In this document: positions 54,271-62,310 of the stretch, piece by piece
Layout: every line of letters begins with the position of its first letter
How positions within the stretch are numbered: the first letter of the stretch is position 1
Notes under the pieces: model-generated
The model's input: only the letters and a program-made list of their open reading frames with translations
Database searches by the model: none
What the model was told of the DNA's origin: nothing
Made by a program: the position numbers and the translations under genes
Origin: Bradyrhizobium barranii subsp. barranii
Lineage (GTDB): Bacteria > Pseudomonadota > Alphaproteobacteria > Rhizobiales > Xanthobacteraceae
Direction: 5' to 3'
DNA: 64,000 nucleotides
NCBI RefSeq assembly: GCF_017565645.3
Contig: NZ_CP086136.1
Location: 930,001 to 994,000 of the forward strand

Positions 54271-55989
54271 TTACGGAGAACCGGCGCTCGCGGAGGCGCT
54301 GGGCAAAGGTTTGGACGGTGCGGCCCGACGTCCGGTAAAGTCTTTGCATGCGTCTGATATGGCCTGCAGGAGCGGTTCGAAACCGGAGAAGTTGATTGTA
54401 GCTCGCTCGGGCTTCACAACCTCAGTTGCGAACTCGACCTTGGAGTACCACTTGCTTCGATCCTTCTCCTTGCCGGTTCTATCGAAGTTTTTGCCCTTGA
54501 TGGTCCTGGCAAGAAGCGCCGGTTCGAACAGGTCCTCGATGGCTGCCTCAAGGGTTGTTATGCCCTTCGGGACTGGCACGACATAAAGGTTTGCGCAAAC
54601 GTAGTAGAATGGATCGAGCCCGCCGACGACCCTGCCGAGCATCTTGGTCAATTTCCTAAACAGATCGGCTGATCCCTTGTCGTTGTCGACGATCATGATC
54701 ACGGGTTGGTCTGGCGAGAGCTTGAAGGGCGACACTCTTGCGGCATAGTGCGACAGGAGCTTGGATAAGTCGTTGGTGCCACCGGATAGATCCTGAAAGG
54801 TGGCGGCCGCTTCGGTGTAGTTGAAAAGGTCGACCGTGAGACCCACCAAGGGATCTGGATGGATAAAAGCCGGAAATCTTGCTCTCAGTCTCTGGAACGC
54901 GCATCGCAGATAGATATTGTCGGTCTTTCCCTCGCAAATGATTTTGGGGCGTGTGATTCCGTGGAACGCCCGGTAATCCAAAAACTGCCGATATAGCTTG
55001 AAGAAGCTGTTTTGCTCACTCTGCCAATCTTTGGTCTTGAGTCCGCGTATTTGGCGAATGAAACCCATCGTCCCGTCCAAGGCGTCATCGAATATGGGCT
55101 TTCGATCTTTATCTGAGAAGCAGAAGCCGTTTTTGAACAAATGGTCGCACTTGGCGCGGGCTGTCTTATAGTATTCGTTGCGGACGTTGACCTTCTTGTT
55201 GACGATGAGACCCGTCGTGTCCTGGCGTGAGTCCCGTCGCTGCATTCGCGTCTTGTCGTAGTTCAGCGAATAGCCGGATGAATACACGCGCTTGACGAGA
55301 CTGTCCCCCGGAACCCACTTGTCTGTTGAACCACGCACCAGCCTCGCGATCGAGGACGGGAATTCCTTTTCATTCGTTGAGAACGTGATGTCGTCCACGT
55401 AGCGGGTGTATGTGCACCTACCGGCCCGAGCTAACCTATTGAGATGAATATCAAGGATATGAGCTATCAGATTTGATATCACTGGCGAGCACGGGCTTCC
55501 CTGAGGCAGCTGATTGTCGCGGCAAGCGATCTGCGCGATTATAGTCGCGACCTTTGGATCGAGTGAAAAGTTATTGTCCCACTGGAAGAAGCCGCGAACT
55601 CTGCCGAAGTTAATTGAGGGAAAGAAGTCTTTCAGGTCGGCGTTGAACACGAACCGCTTGTTTCGGTGCGCCGTGGCGTTCGTGACGATAGAAAGGCCCC
55701 TCTTGAAGCCGTGTGCCAGCTGGCACTGACTTCGGGAGCGGGACTGTTCTAACTCAACGTGAATGTCCAAAAGAAGATCAGCCAACTTTGTCTGAATCAT
55801 CTTGAGGCGGGGCTTGGGGGCCGTGATTAGTCGCCAGCCGCCTCCTTTCTTGGGTATAGTGAACTGCTCGTACTTTTGCTGATCAGGCAGCCAGTACAAA
55901 ACGAACGACAAGGATGCTGGTTGGACTCCTAAAACTCGTGCCAGTTGGGGGAGCGTTTTGACGCCTCTGAGTCTAGCCAGTTGTGTCAT
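54271..55989 (-). CDS. Retron Ec67-type reverse transcriptase fused to TOPRIM nuclease
   Basis: A 572-aa protein. RT domain: IPKKGGGWRLITAPKP, the retron signature N104-A-T-A-H108, FVFNADLKDFFPSI, LPQGSPCSPVISNLIAH, the catalytic YVDD (197-200), and TTGLIVNKKVNV near 258-269 in the place of the retron VTG motif. A TOPRIM domain follows: KIICEGKTDNIYL (Glu353) and VIMIVDNDKGS (Asp435, Asp437). Length and order match the Ec67 (Eco2) family, whose TOPRIM part is the toxic effector held in check by msDNA. No ribosome site is seen at ATG 55989. The candidate msr-msd RNA ends eight bases upstream. Confidence 0.93.
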   Translation of the reverse strand: MTQLARLRGVKTLPQLARVLGVQPASLSFVLYWLPDQQKYEQFTIPKKGGGWRLITAPKPRLKMIQTKLADLLLDIHVELEQSRSRSQCQLAHGFKRGLSIVTNATAHRNKRFVFNADLKDFFPSINFGRVRGFFQWDNNFSLDPKVATIIAQIACRDNQLPQGSPCSPVISNLIAHILDIHLNRLARAGRCTYTRYVDDITFSTNEKEFPSSIARLVRGSTDKWVPGDSLVKRVYSSGYSLNYDKTRMQRRDSRQDTTGLIVNKKVNVRNEYYKTARAKCDHLFKNGFCFSDKDRKPIFDDALDGTMGFIRQIRGLKTKDWQSEQNSFFKLYRQFLDYRAFHGITRPKIICEGKTDNIYLRCAFQRLRARFPAFIHPDPLVGLTVDLFNYTEAAATFQDLSGGTNDLSKLLSHYAARVSPFKLSPDQPVIMIVDNDKGSADLFRKLTKMLGRVVGGLDPFYYVCANLYVVPVPKGITTLEAAIEDLFEPALLARTIKGKNFDRTGKEKDRSKWYSKVEFATEVVKPERATINFSGFEPLLQAISDACKDFTGRRAAPSKPLPSASASAGSP

Positions 55990-55996
55990 GAGGAAA

Positions 55997-56123
55997 AAGG
56001 CTTGCGGATACTCGTACGCCAGATCGGACGCATAGTCGCAGCGAACTGCAGGGAGCGCGCATTCCTACGCGCATTCATATCAACTGTCGCGAAGCACAAC
56101 AGCAAAATCTATCCGCAAGCCTT
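55997..56123 (-). ncRNA. Candidate retron msr-msd RNA
   Basis: On the minus strand, a1 is AAGGCTTGCGGATA (56123-56110) and a2 is TATCCGCAAGCCTT (56010-55997), a perfect 14-bp inverted repeat. A G follows a1 at once (56109), where retrons have the branching guanosine. The 99 bases between hold an eight-bp stem (56102-56095 with 56091-56084) and a GCAG-TTCG-CTGC hairpin (56049-56038). a2 ends seven bases before the RT start. This is the position and outline of a retron RNA. The 3' msd stem is less clear. Confidence 0.7.
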
Positions 56124-56506
56124 AGTTGCAGTTGATCAGCCCACTCGTGCTGGAGCAAGGCTTGCGGCTACTTATCAACAAGAGCATCAAGCTGTCTGAG
56201 CGCTCCCTAAATCAGGCGCGAAGGGCGACGACGTTGCTATCCAGGGGAATGCAGGACGGTTTTTCGAGGCGCGCGGCCCAACACGGGCGACACTTGGTGT
56301 CGGTGCAGCAATGCACCGCGGCTTTGTACCAACCGACGCAGATTTGAAGGTCGCGCTAGACGTTGTCCAGGGTGTCATGGCTCCCATCTTTGGACATGCG
56401 AACGAAGCGCGCGCTGGTCGGGTGCGTGCCGCCCGGGAAGAAATAATTCAATGGCGAGGCAGCTTGAGGTTAGGATGGATAGGGTGCTTGATCAACGGGG
56501 GGTAGA
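56124..56506. other. Divergent intergenic region of the retron
   Basis: A further copy of AAGGCTTGCGG (56157-56167) lies just outside a1, in the same orientation as the a2 copy on the plus strand, so the arm sequence occurs three times. Retron transcription should start in this region. No clear -35/-10 pair was found on the minus strand. The rest, to the GGGGGG ribosome site before 56507, holds no gene I can support. Confidence 0.45.
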
Positions 56507-57388
56507 ATGCCAGAACCACTTTTTGAGCCGATACCTATTGCGTACAGAGGACTGCTTGCCGATCAGCATTTCGTGGACGCTCAGCAATTCGGTCGATCAC
56601 TCATCGGCGCAACTAAGCTCGCCAATAGCATCTGTCACGAACTCTTTTGGGAGAACATCACACACGATCCGCGCTCCTACCACATAAGATTCTGTGTGGG
56701 ACCGAGCCGCGAGAACGGTTTGCTACAAGAAATCTTTGCGATCTCCAATTCTGGTCAGCTTCCGCTTTACAGTCCGATCCTCATTACAGTCGCGAAGAAG
56801 TTCATCGAACTTTCGATCAAGGCGGTAATCGACAAGGTCCTTTCAAAGAAGGACAGCAACAACGCCGTCGATCGTATCCACGAACTTGCCATGACCCACC
56901 ACGAGTTCGCGAAGCAGGTTCACGAAGGTCATATGCGGGATAAGGCTTGGCTACAGCGTATGATCACAACGATGGCACGCGAGAACCGAGCCTCGATCAG
57001 GCAGCTTCCCGACCCTGTCGGAAGGACCGTCAATCACATGCAGATCGGTGGGGCCAGCGTCGCTAATGTAATAGACGAGCCGGCAGCGGAAGTGCTCAGA
57101 TCGCCGGACATGCTCAGTCTCGGTGAAAAAGAGGAGTATGTTGTTCGCATTCACGGCGTCTTCAAAACGAATGGGGCCTGCCGTGTCGAAATCCTGAACG
57201 CGCCAAAGAAGAAGATCGTCTCCGGAAAGATCGCAGACGATGAGCTTTTGAAGCCGGGAAACATATACACCAGGGCACTCAATGAGGGGCTTACCCTTAG
57301 GGTCGTTGCGCAGCCCACGATCAAGGATCGGAAAATCAACCGGCTGTTCATCACACAAGGCGAAATCGTCGATAGGCAGCTAGTGTAA
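56507..57388 (+). CDS. Unrecognised defence-island protein
   Basis: A 293-aa protein from ATG 56507, after GGGGGGTAGA. The N-terminal 100 residues (PIPIAYRGLLADQHFVDAQQ) look globular. A hydrophobic, amphipathic segment follows (LYSPILITVAKKFIELSIKAVIDKVL), then a His-rich helix (RIHELAMTHHEFAKQVHEGH), and a beta-rich C-terminus (LGEKEEYVVRIHGVF). I know no family with certainty. It is divergent from the retron and upstream of the methyltransferase, so a defence or accessory role is plausible but unshown. Confidence 0.75.
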   Translation: MPEPLFEPIPIAYRGLLADQHFVDAQQFGRSLIGATKLANSICHELFWENITHDPRSYHIRFCVGPSRENGLLQEIFAISNSGQLPLYSPILITVAKKFIELSIKAVIDKVLSKKDSNNAVDRIHELAMTHHEFAKQVHEGHMRDKAWLQRMITTMARENRASIRQLPDPVGRTVNHMQIGGASVANVIDEPAAEVLRSPDMLSLGEKEEYVVRIHGVFKTNGACRVEILNAPKKKIVSGKIADDELLKPGNIYTRALNEGLTLRVVAQPTIKDRKINRLFITQGEIVDRQLV

Positions 57389-57435
57389 AGACCCGTGCGA
57401 TGGGCGGCCTGCTTGCAAAGAGGTACAGGCCCCCG

Positions 57436-57465
57436 TTGGACCTTGCGTTATACTTAGCGTATATT
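57436..57465 (+). promoter_or_regulatory. Promoter-like element before the methyltransferase gene
   Basis: TTGGAC (57436-57441), 18 bases, TATATT (57460-57465). It is the only AT-rich stretch in the 182-base gap and would start transcription about 100 bases ahead of ATG 57571. Confidence 0.5.
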
Positions 57466-57570
57466 CTTTCGGAAGATTCCCTGGACGCCGCGCGTTTCGA
57501 GATGCGTCACCCAAAGGCGCTAAATGCCGAGCAACGCTGCGTGCGCCCCTACCTATGAATGCTGTGCCGG

Positions 57571-59825
57571 ATGAACATCGCCGAAATCGTAATGCAGCTT
57601 GCCGACCTCGTGAAGGAGCCATTTGACCAAGGCGAGTTCGCGTTCCGAATGCTGGAAGTCTACAACGCTCCCAAGGCGACACTCACGAAGTTGCGCTCAG
57701 GCACCCAAAATAAGGGCGAGAAGCCGAGCGATGTGCTCTGGTCGCGAAAGCTTTATTACCGCGCCGCGCCAGTCGGAAAAGTTGCAGAGACACTGGACCA
57801 GCTCAGGGAAAGCAAGGCCGCAAAAACGCAGAAGCCGCGCTTCCTTCTTGCGACCGATGGGCACGAGGTTGCCGCCTACGACACCAAGACCGACGACACC
57901 TGCCACTGTGACTTCGACAAGCTCAACGATTGCTTCGACTTCTTCCTGCCGCTCGCCGGCATCGAGAAATATGAAGCGGTCGCGGAGAACCCGGCCGACA
58001 TCAAGGCTGCCGGCCGCCTCGCTAAGCTCCATGACGAAATCGAACTTCATAACCCCGATTGGCTCGTTCCCGAGAAGCGGCACGTTCTCAATCTCTTTCT
58101 GACGCGCATCCTCTTCTGCATGTTCGCCGAGGACACCGGCGGTTTTGACCAAGACCTCTTCGTCAAAACCATCAGCGATCATGGAGGGAGTGACGGCGAG
58201 CATCTTCAAGACCTTTTGAAGCGGTTGTTCGACGTGATGAACGTTCCCGACGACCGTCGTGGTGAGGTGCCCGCACATATTCGAGCTTTCCCTTACGTGA
58301 ACGGCGGTCTCTTCGCGGACAGCACGGAGGTGCCCGCCTTCAATCGGCGCGCCAAACGCATGCTGGTCGAGGCCGCTCAACTCGACTGGCGCGAGATCAA
58401 TCCCGACATCTTCGGATCGATGATCCAGGCTGTCGTCGATACCGACATGCGCGGCGACCTCGGCATGCATTACACGTCCGTGCCGAACATCATGAAGGTA
58501 TTGCAGCCCCTCTTCCTGATGTCACTCGAAGAAGAGTTTGAGCGGGCGCGAGGTCACCGCGAAGAACGCTCACTGCTACGAAAGCTCCTGACGCGCATTT
58601 CGAAAATCCGCGTGTTCGATCCCGCCTGCGGCTCCGGCAATTTTCTGATCATTGCGTACCGCGAATTGCGCTCGCTGGAGATGCGTGTCTTTCAGCGCCT
58701 CGACGAGATTGGCGGAGGACAGACGACGTGGCGCGAGCAAAGCGGAGTCAAGCTTTCCAACTTCTATGGAATCGAATTAGCAGACTTCGCAGTGGAGACG
58801 ACCAAGCTTTCGCTCTGGATCGCCGAATACCAGATGAACCAACGGTTCAAGAGTCTGTTCGGCGAAGCGCCGAAGAGCTTCCCCCTCAGGGAGGGCGGCC
58901 ACATCGTCTGCGGCAACGCCTTAAGGCTTGATTGGCTTCAGGTATGCCCTCGGCCGATGAAGACGGTTCAAAAGGAAAAGATTTTTGATTTGGCGCGCGT
59001 GGAGAAGGTCCACGCGACCGAGCAAGTACCGGACGAGGAAGCCGAAATCTTTGTGGTCGGGAACCCGCAATTTGAAGGAGCGCGCGAACAAACCAAAGCT
59101 CAAAAGGACGATATGCGGCACTGCATGCCAGACTATGAGGGCGTCAACAGTCTCGATTACGTTTGCTGTTGGTTTGAAAAAGCCGCCCAGTTCATGCAGT
59201 CAACGAACTCAGCGGCCGGCTTTGTGGCCACCAGTTCAATCTGCCAAGGTCAGTCAGTCTCCCTTTTTTGGAAGCAGCTCAGGTCAAGGGGCGTCGAGAT
59301 TGCTTTCGCGCACCATCCCTTTAAGTGGCGAAACAACGCCAAGAATAACGCTGCTGTTAGCTGCATCATCGTGGGCCTTACACTTAAGTCAAAAGCGCCA
59401 AAATTCTTATACGACGATGTCAACCGAAAACGAGTCAACAACATATCGGCCTATCTCACTGAGAATGAAGATGTCTATGTTGAGAAGCTGATGAATCCGT
59501 CCGACGGGCGTCCTGAGCTGGTTCTCGGAAACCAGGCGATTGATGGAGGTCATCTGATTTTGTCGAGCGACGAGCGCGACAAACTCCTTATTGCCAACCC
59601 GGAGATTGAGGCATTCCTTCGTCCACTACTCGGCAACAACGATTTTTTTCAAGGGGGAAGACGTTATTGCATATGGGTTCACGACCGGGATTATCCCAAG
59701 GCCAACTCTATTCCGGAGCTTGCGGAACGGTTTCGAAGAGTGGCTGAATATCGCCGCACGGGCGGTGAAGTCGCCCGATCGCTAGTTCATATCCCTTATC
59801 GATTCCGCTATGTCCACGAGGCTAA
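57571..59825 (+). pseudogene. DNA methyltransferase, 5' part, split by an IS
   Basis: The first 751 codons of a class I SAM-dependent N6-adenine-type methyltransferase of the large MmeI/YeeA-like group. The N-terminal helical region is NIAEIVMQLADLVKEPFDQG, motif I is FDPACGSGNF (Asp350), motif X-like GMHYTSVPNI precedes it, and motif IV is VVGNPQF (Asn498), a variant of NPPF. A target-recognition domain begins at about residue 620. The frame stops inside the IS (at 59853). No clear nuclease motif is seen in the N-terminus. With 61797-62310 the two halves make 922 aa. As it stands it should not methylate unless the N-terminal part alone is active. Confidence 0.88.
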
Positions 59826-60174
59826 CCCGTCTTATTCGCGAGAGGGCGCCTGAGAGGCTGGCGAGCGTGGTGTAAAGCGCTGATGCGGCGTAGGATTCGG
59901 TTGCGAAGCCACCCCATCACCTTCAACCGCGAACGCCACGCCCGCCATGACCGATGATACGATTTCAGACCACTATCGAGAAGCAAGAATTCAACACAAA
60001 TAAAACCTCTGCCTCGCGCTCGATCTCTTCATGCTTGATAGTCTCGTTTCGGAGGCTGATCACCTACCGCGTCTAATAGGCCGCTCGCGCCGGTTTCTTT
60101 GGACGCGGCACGACCGCGACTCCACGTTTCGGCACAGAAATGATCGGGAGTCACTCAATCTTTCTTCAACTTAA
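59826..60174 (+). repeat. Extra diverged left end of the same IS family
   Basis: Bases 59826-59968 align with 60175-60295: the terminal repeat, the leader (AAAGCGCTGATGCGGCGTAG, GGATTCGGTTGCGAAGCCA) and the first transposase codons (MTDDTI) occur in both, with a few substitutions and one indel of about 17 bases. In the outer copy the coding frame stops after 18 residues and about 200 unrelated bases follow to 60174. It is a remnant of a related element next to the full copy. Confidence 0.82.
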
Positions 60175-60281
60175 CCCGTCTTATTCGTAAGAGTGCGCCT
60201 GAGGGGTAAAGCGCTGATGCGGCGTAGGATTCGGTTGCGAAGCCAACCCCATCACCTCCAACCGCGAACGCCACGCCCGCC

Positions 60282-61625
60282 ATGACCGACGATACGATTC
60301 CGCCCTTCTCGTTTCCAGCCGTTCACGCCAAGAAAGTCACAGCTGCCTTCGATGGTGGGCGCCTAACCTCGAACGGGGGCGTGATGCTTCTGGCGATGGC
60401 CGAGCGGCGTCTCGGTTTGGCCAACAATCTGGCCCGGGTGTTCCCGGATCGGCGCGATCCGACGCGGGTCGTGCACAGCCTGGTCGATATGCTCCGCGCT
60501 CGCATGTTCGCGATCTGCTGCGGCTACGAGGACGCCGACGACCTCGATCATCTGAGGTCCGATCCGGCATTCAAACTGGCCTGCGGACGGCTGCCGGACA
60601 CGGGCCGGGATTTGTGTTCCCAGCCGACGCTGTCGCGGCTGGAGAATGCTCCGCGCCTGCGCGACGTGATCCGGCTGACCTACATTTTGGTCGACGCATG
60701 GATGGATAGCTACCCCCACGAGCCGGCATCCGTCACGCTCGACATCGATGATACCTGCGACGTCGTCCACGGCCATCAGCAGCTCTCGCTGTTCAACGCT
60801 CATTATGACGAACGCTGCTTCCTGCCGATCCACGTCTACGACACGGAGAAGAGCCGGCCCGTGGCCGTCGTGCTGCGGCCCGGCAAGACGCCGGGCGGCG
60901 TCGAGGTGCGTGCCCATCTGCGCCGCCTGGTACGGCATATCCGGACGCGATGGCACAACACGCAAATTACGTTCCGTGGCGACGGGCACTATGCCCGGCC
61001 GGAGGCCATGGCGTGGTGCGAGACCAACGGCATCGACTACATCTTCGGTCTGTCCGGCACCAAGCCTCTCGCCAGAAAAGTCGACGAGGTCGCCGACGAC
61101 ATCCGCACGCGACGCGCCATCGAGAACCTGCCGGTTCTGCGTGGCTATACCGAGACGCGCCACAAGGCAAAGTCCTGGGATCGCGAACGGCGCACTGTCG
61201 CCCGTATTGAGGCGACGATGCTCGGCCTCGACATCCGCTTCGTCGTCACCAGCCTCGATGTCGGCTCGGCCGAGTGGATCTACGACAGCCTGTATTGCGC
61301 GCGCGGCCAAGCAGAGAATCTGATCAAGCTGCATAAGACACAGCTCGCCTCCGACCGCACCAGCTGCCGTTCGGCGCTCGCCAACCAGGTCCGTCTCGTG
61401 CTCCATACGGCCGCTTATTGGCTGATGCTGACCGTGCGCGACGCCATTCCCAAAGCCCGGGAATTGGCCGCTGCCGAGTTCGCGACGCTGCGTCTTCGTC
61501 TCTTGAAAATCGCTGCCCGTGTGGTCGAGACCACGAGCCGCATTCGCCTTGCGTTTGCCGCGGCATGTCCCGAAGCCGACCTGATCCGCGGCTTGCCAGG
61601 CGCGTTGCTGCCGCTCGGTCCTTGA
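60282..61625 (+). CDS. IS1380-family transposase
   Basis: A 447-aa DDE transposase with N-terminal TAAFDGGRLTSNGGVMLLA, the first Asp in VTLDIDDTCD (Asp154/156), the second in FRGDGHYARP (Asp234), and the Glu in the YREK-like CARGQAENLIKLHK (Glu345). The full length is intact. The product should be active on the 1618-bp inner element bounded by 60175 and 61792. Codon use is GC-rich, unlike the host methyltransferase gene. Confidence 0.94.
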   Translation: MTDDTIPPFSFPAVHAKKVTAAFDGGRLTSNGGVMLLAMAERRLGLANNLARVFPDRRDPTRVVHSLVDMLRARMFAICCGYEDADDLDHLRSDPAFKLACGRLPDTGRDLCSQPTLSRLENAPRLRDVIRLTYILVDAWMDSYPHEPASVTLDIDDTCDVVHGHQQLSLFNAHYDERCFLPIHVYDTEKSRPVAVVLRPGKTPGGVEVRAHLRRLVRHIRTRWHNTQITFRGDGHYARPEAMAWCETNGIDYIFGLSGTKPLARKVDEVADDIRTRRAIENLPVLRGYTETRHKAKSWDRERRTVARIEATMLGLDIRFVVTSLDVGSAEWIYDSLYCARGQAENLIKLHKTQLASDRTSCRSALANQVRLVLHTAAYWLMLTVRDAIPKARELAAAEFATLRLRLLKIAARVVETTSRIRLAFAAACPEADLIRGLPGALLPLGP

Positions 61626-61796
61626 CCGGCGGGGCGTCCGCCCCCCGTTCGCCCAACCTATACCTCAAGCGCGTTGCAAAGTACGGGTCGTCAGGCGGTG
61701 AAAAGCCGAAGGCAATCCTGTGCGCCTCGTCAGACAAGATGTGCGGCCGCATCAATCGGGCCAAAAAGCCGCACTCTCACGAATAGGACGGGCTAA

Positions 61797-62310
61797 AGAC
61801 AGCATCTTGCTCATACCCCGCTACACGACGGAACGCCGTTTCTATCTCCCCGTAGGGATGCTCGACGCTTCTGTGATCGTGACGGATACGGTTCAGGTTA
61901 CCTACGACCCGGAAACATTCTGGTTCAGCATTCTTTCCTCAAGGCTCCATGTCATCTGGATGACCGCCGTCGCTGGTCGACTTAAGACCGACCCGCGCTA
62001 TTCAAATACGCTTGTTTATAACACCTTTCCGGTGCCGCCTCTCGATGCGTCCCAAAAGGCTACGCTCGAAGGTCATGCTTGGAGCATCATCTCGGCGCGC
62101 GAGAGCTACCCCGGCAAGATACTTGATTGGCTTTACGACCCAGACACCATGCCCCAATCTCTTCTCGATGCTCATACTGAGCTCGATGATACGCTGGAAA
62201 AGATTTACATCGGACGTGCCTTCAAGAACGACACCGAGCGACTCGAACATCTTTTTAAGATGTACGCGGAGATGACTTCCGTCGAGCAGAAGGAGGTCCT
62301 GAGTGCCTGA
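61797..62310 (+). pseudogene. DNA methyltransferase, 3' part
   Basis: The last 170 or so codons of the gene split at 59825. It includes the target-recognition or helical C-terminus: SILLIPRYTTERRFYLPVGM, YNTFPVPPLDASQKATLEGH, DNDTERLEHLFKMY-like end and VEQKEVLSA. The joined gene has no stop and no extra bases. This part alone has no start codon or ribosome site. Its end overlaps the helicase start by eight bases. Confidence 0.88.

Larger units (their letters stand above)
59826..61792 (+). mobile_element. IS1380-family insertion with CTAA target duplication
   Basis: The terminal repeats are CCCGTCTTATTCGCGAGAGG at 59826 and, on the other strand from 61792, CCCGTCCTATTCGTGAGAGT: 20 positions with three mismatches. 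CTAA flanks both ends (59822-59825 and 61793-61796). Removing the element and one CTAA joins HEA to KDSILLIPRY and keeps the reading frame. The unit is 1967 bp, longer than the 1.6-1.7 kb usual for the family, because the left 349 bp carry an additional, diverged left end. Confidence 0.9.

Noticed and set aside
56113..56167. Alternative retron arm pair using the outer copy of the repeat (56157-56167)
   Set aside because: It pairs with a1 (11 bp) but would enclose only 33 bases and leave the 14-bp a1/a2 pair, next to the RT start, unused. The 56110-56123/55997-56010 pair is longer and better placed.
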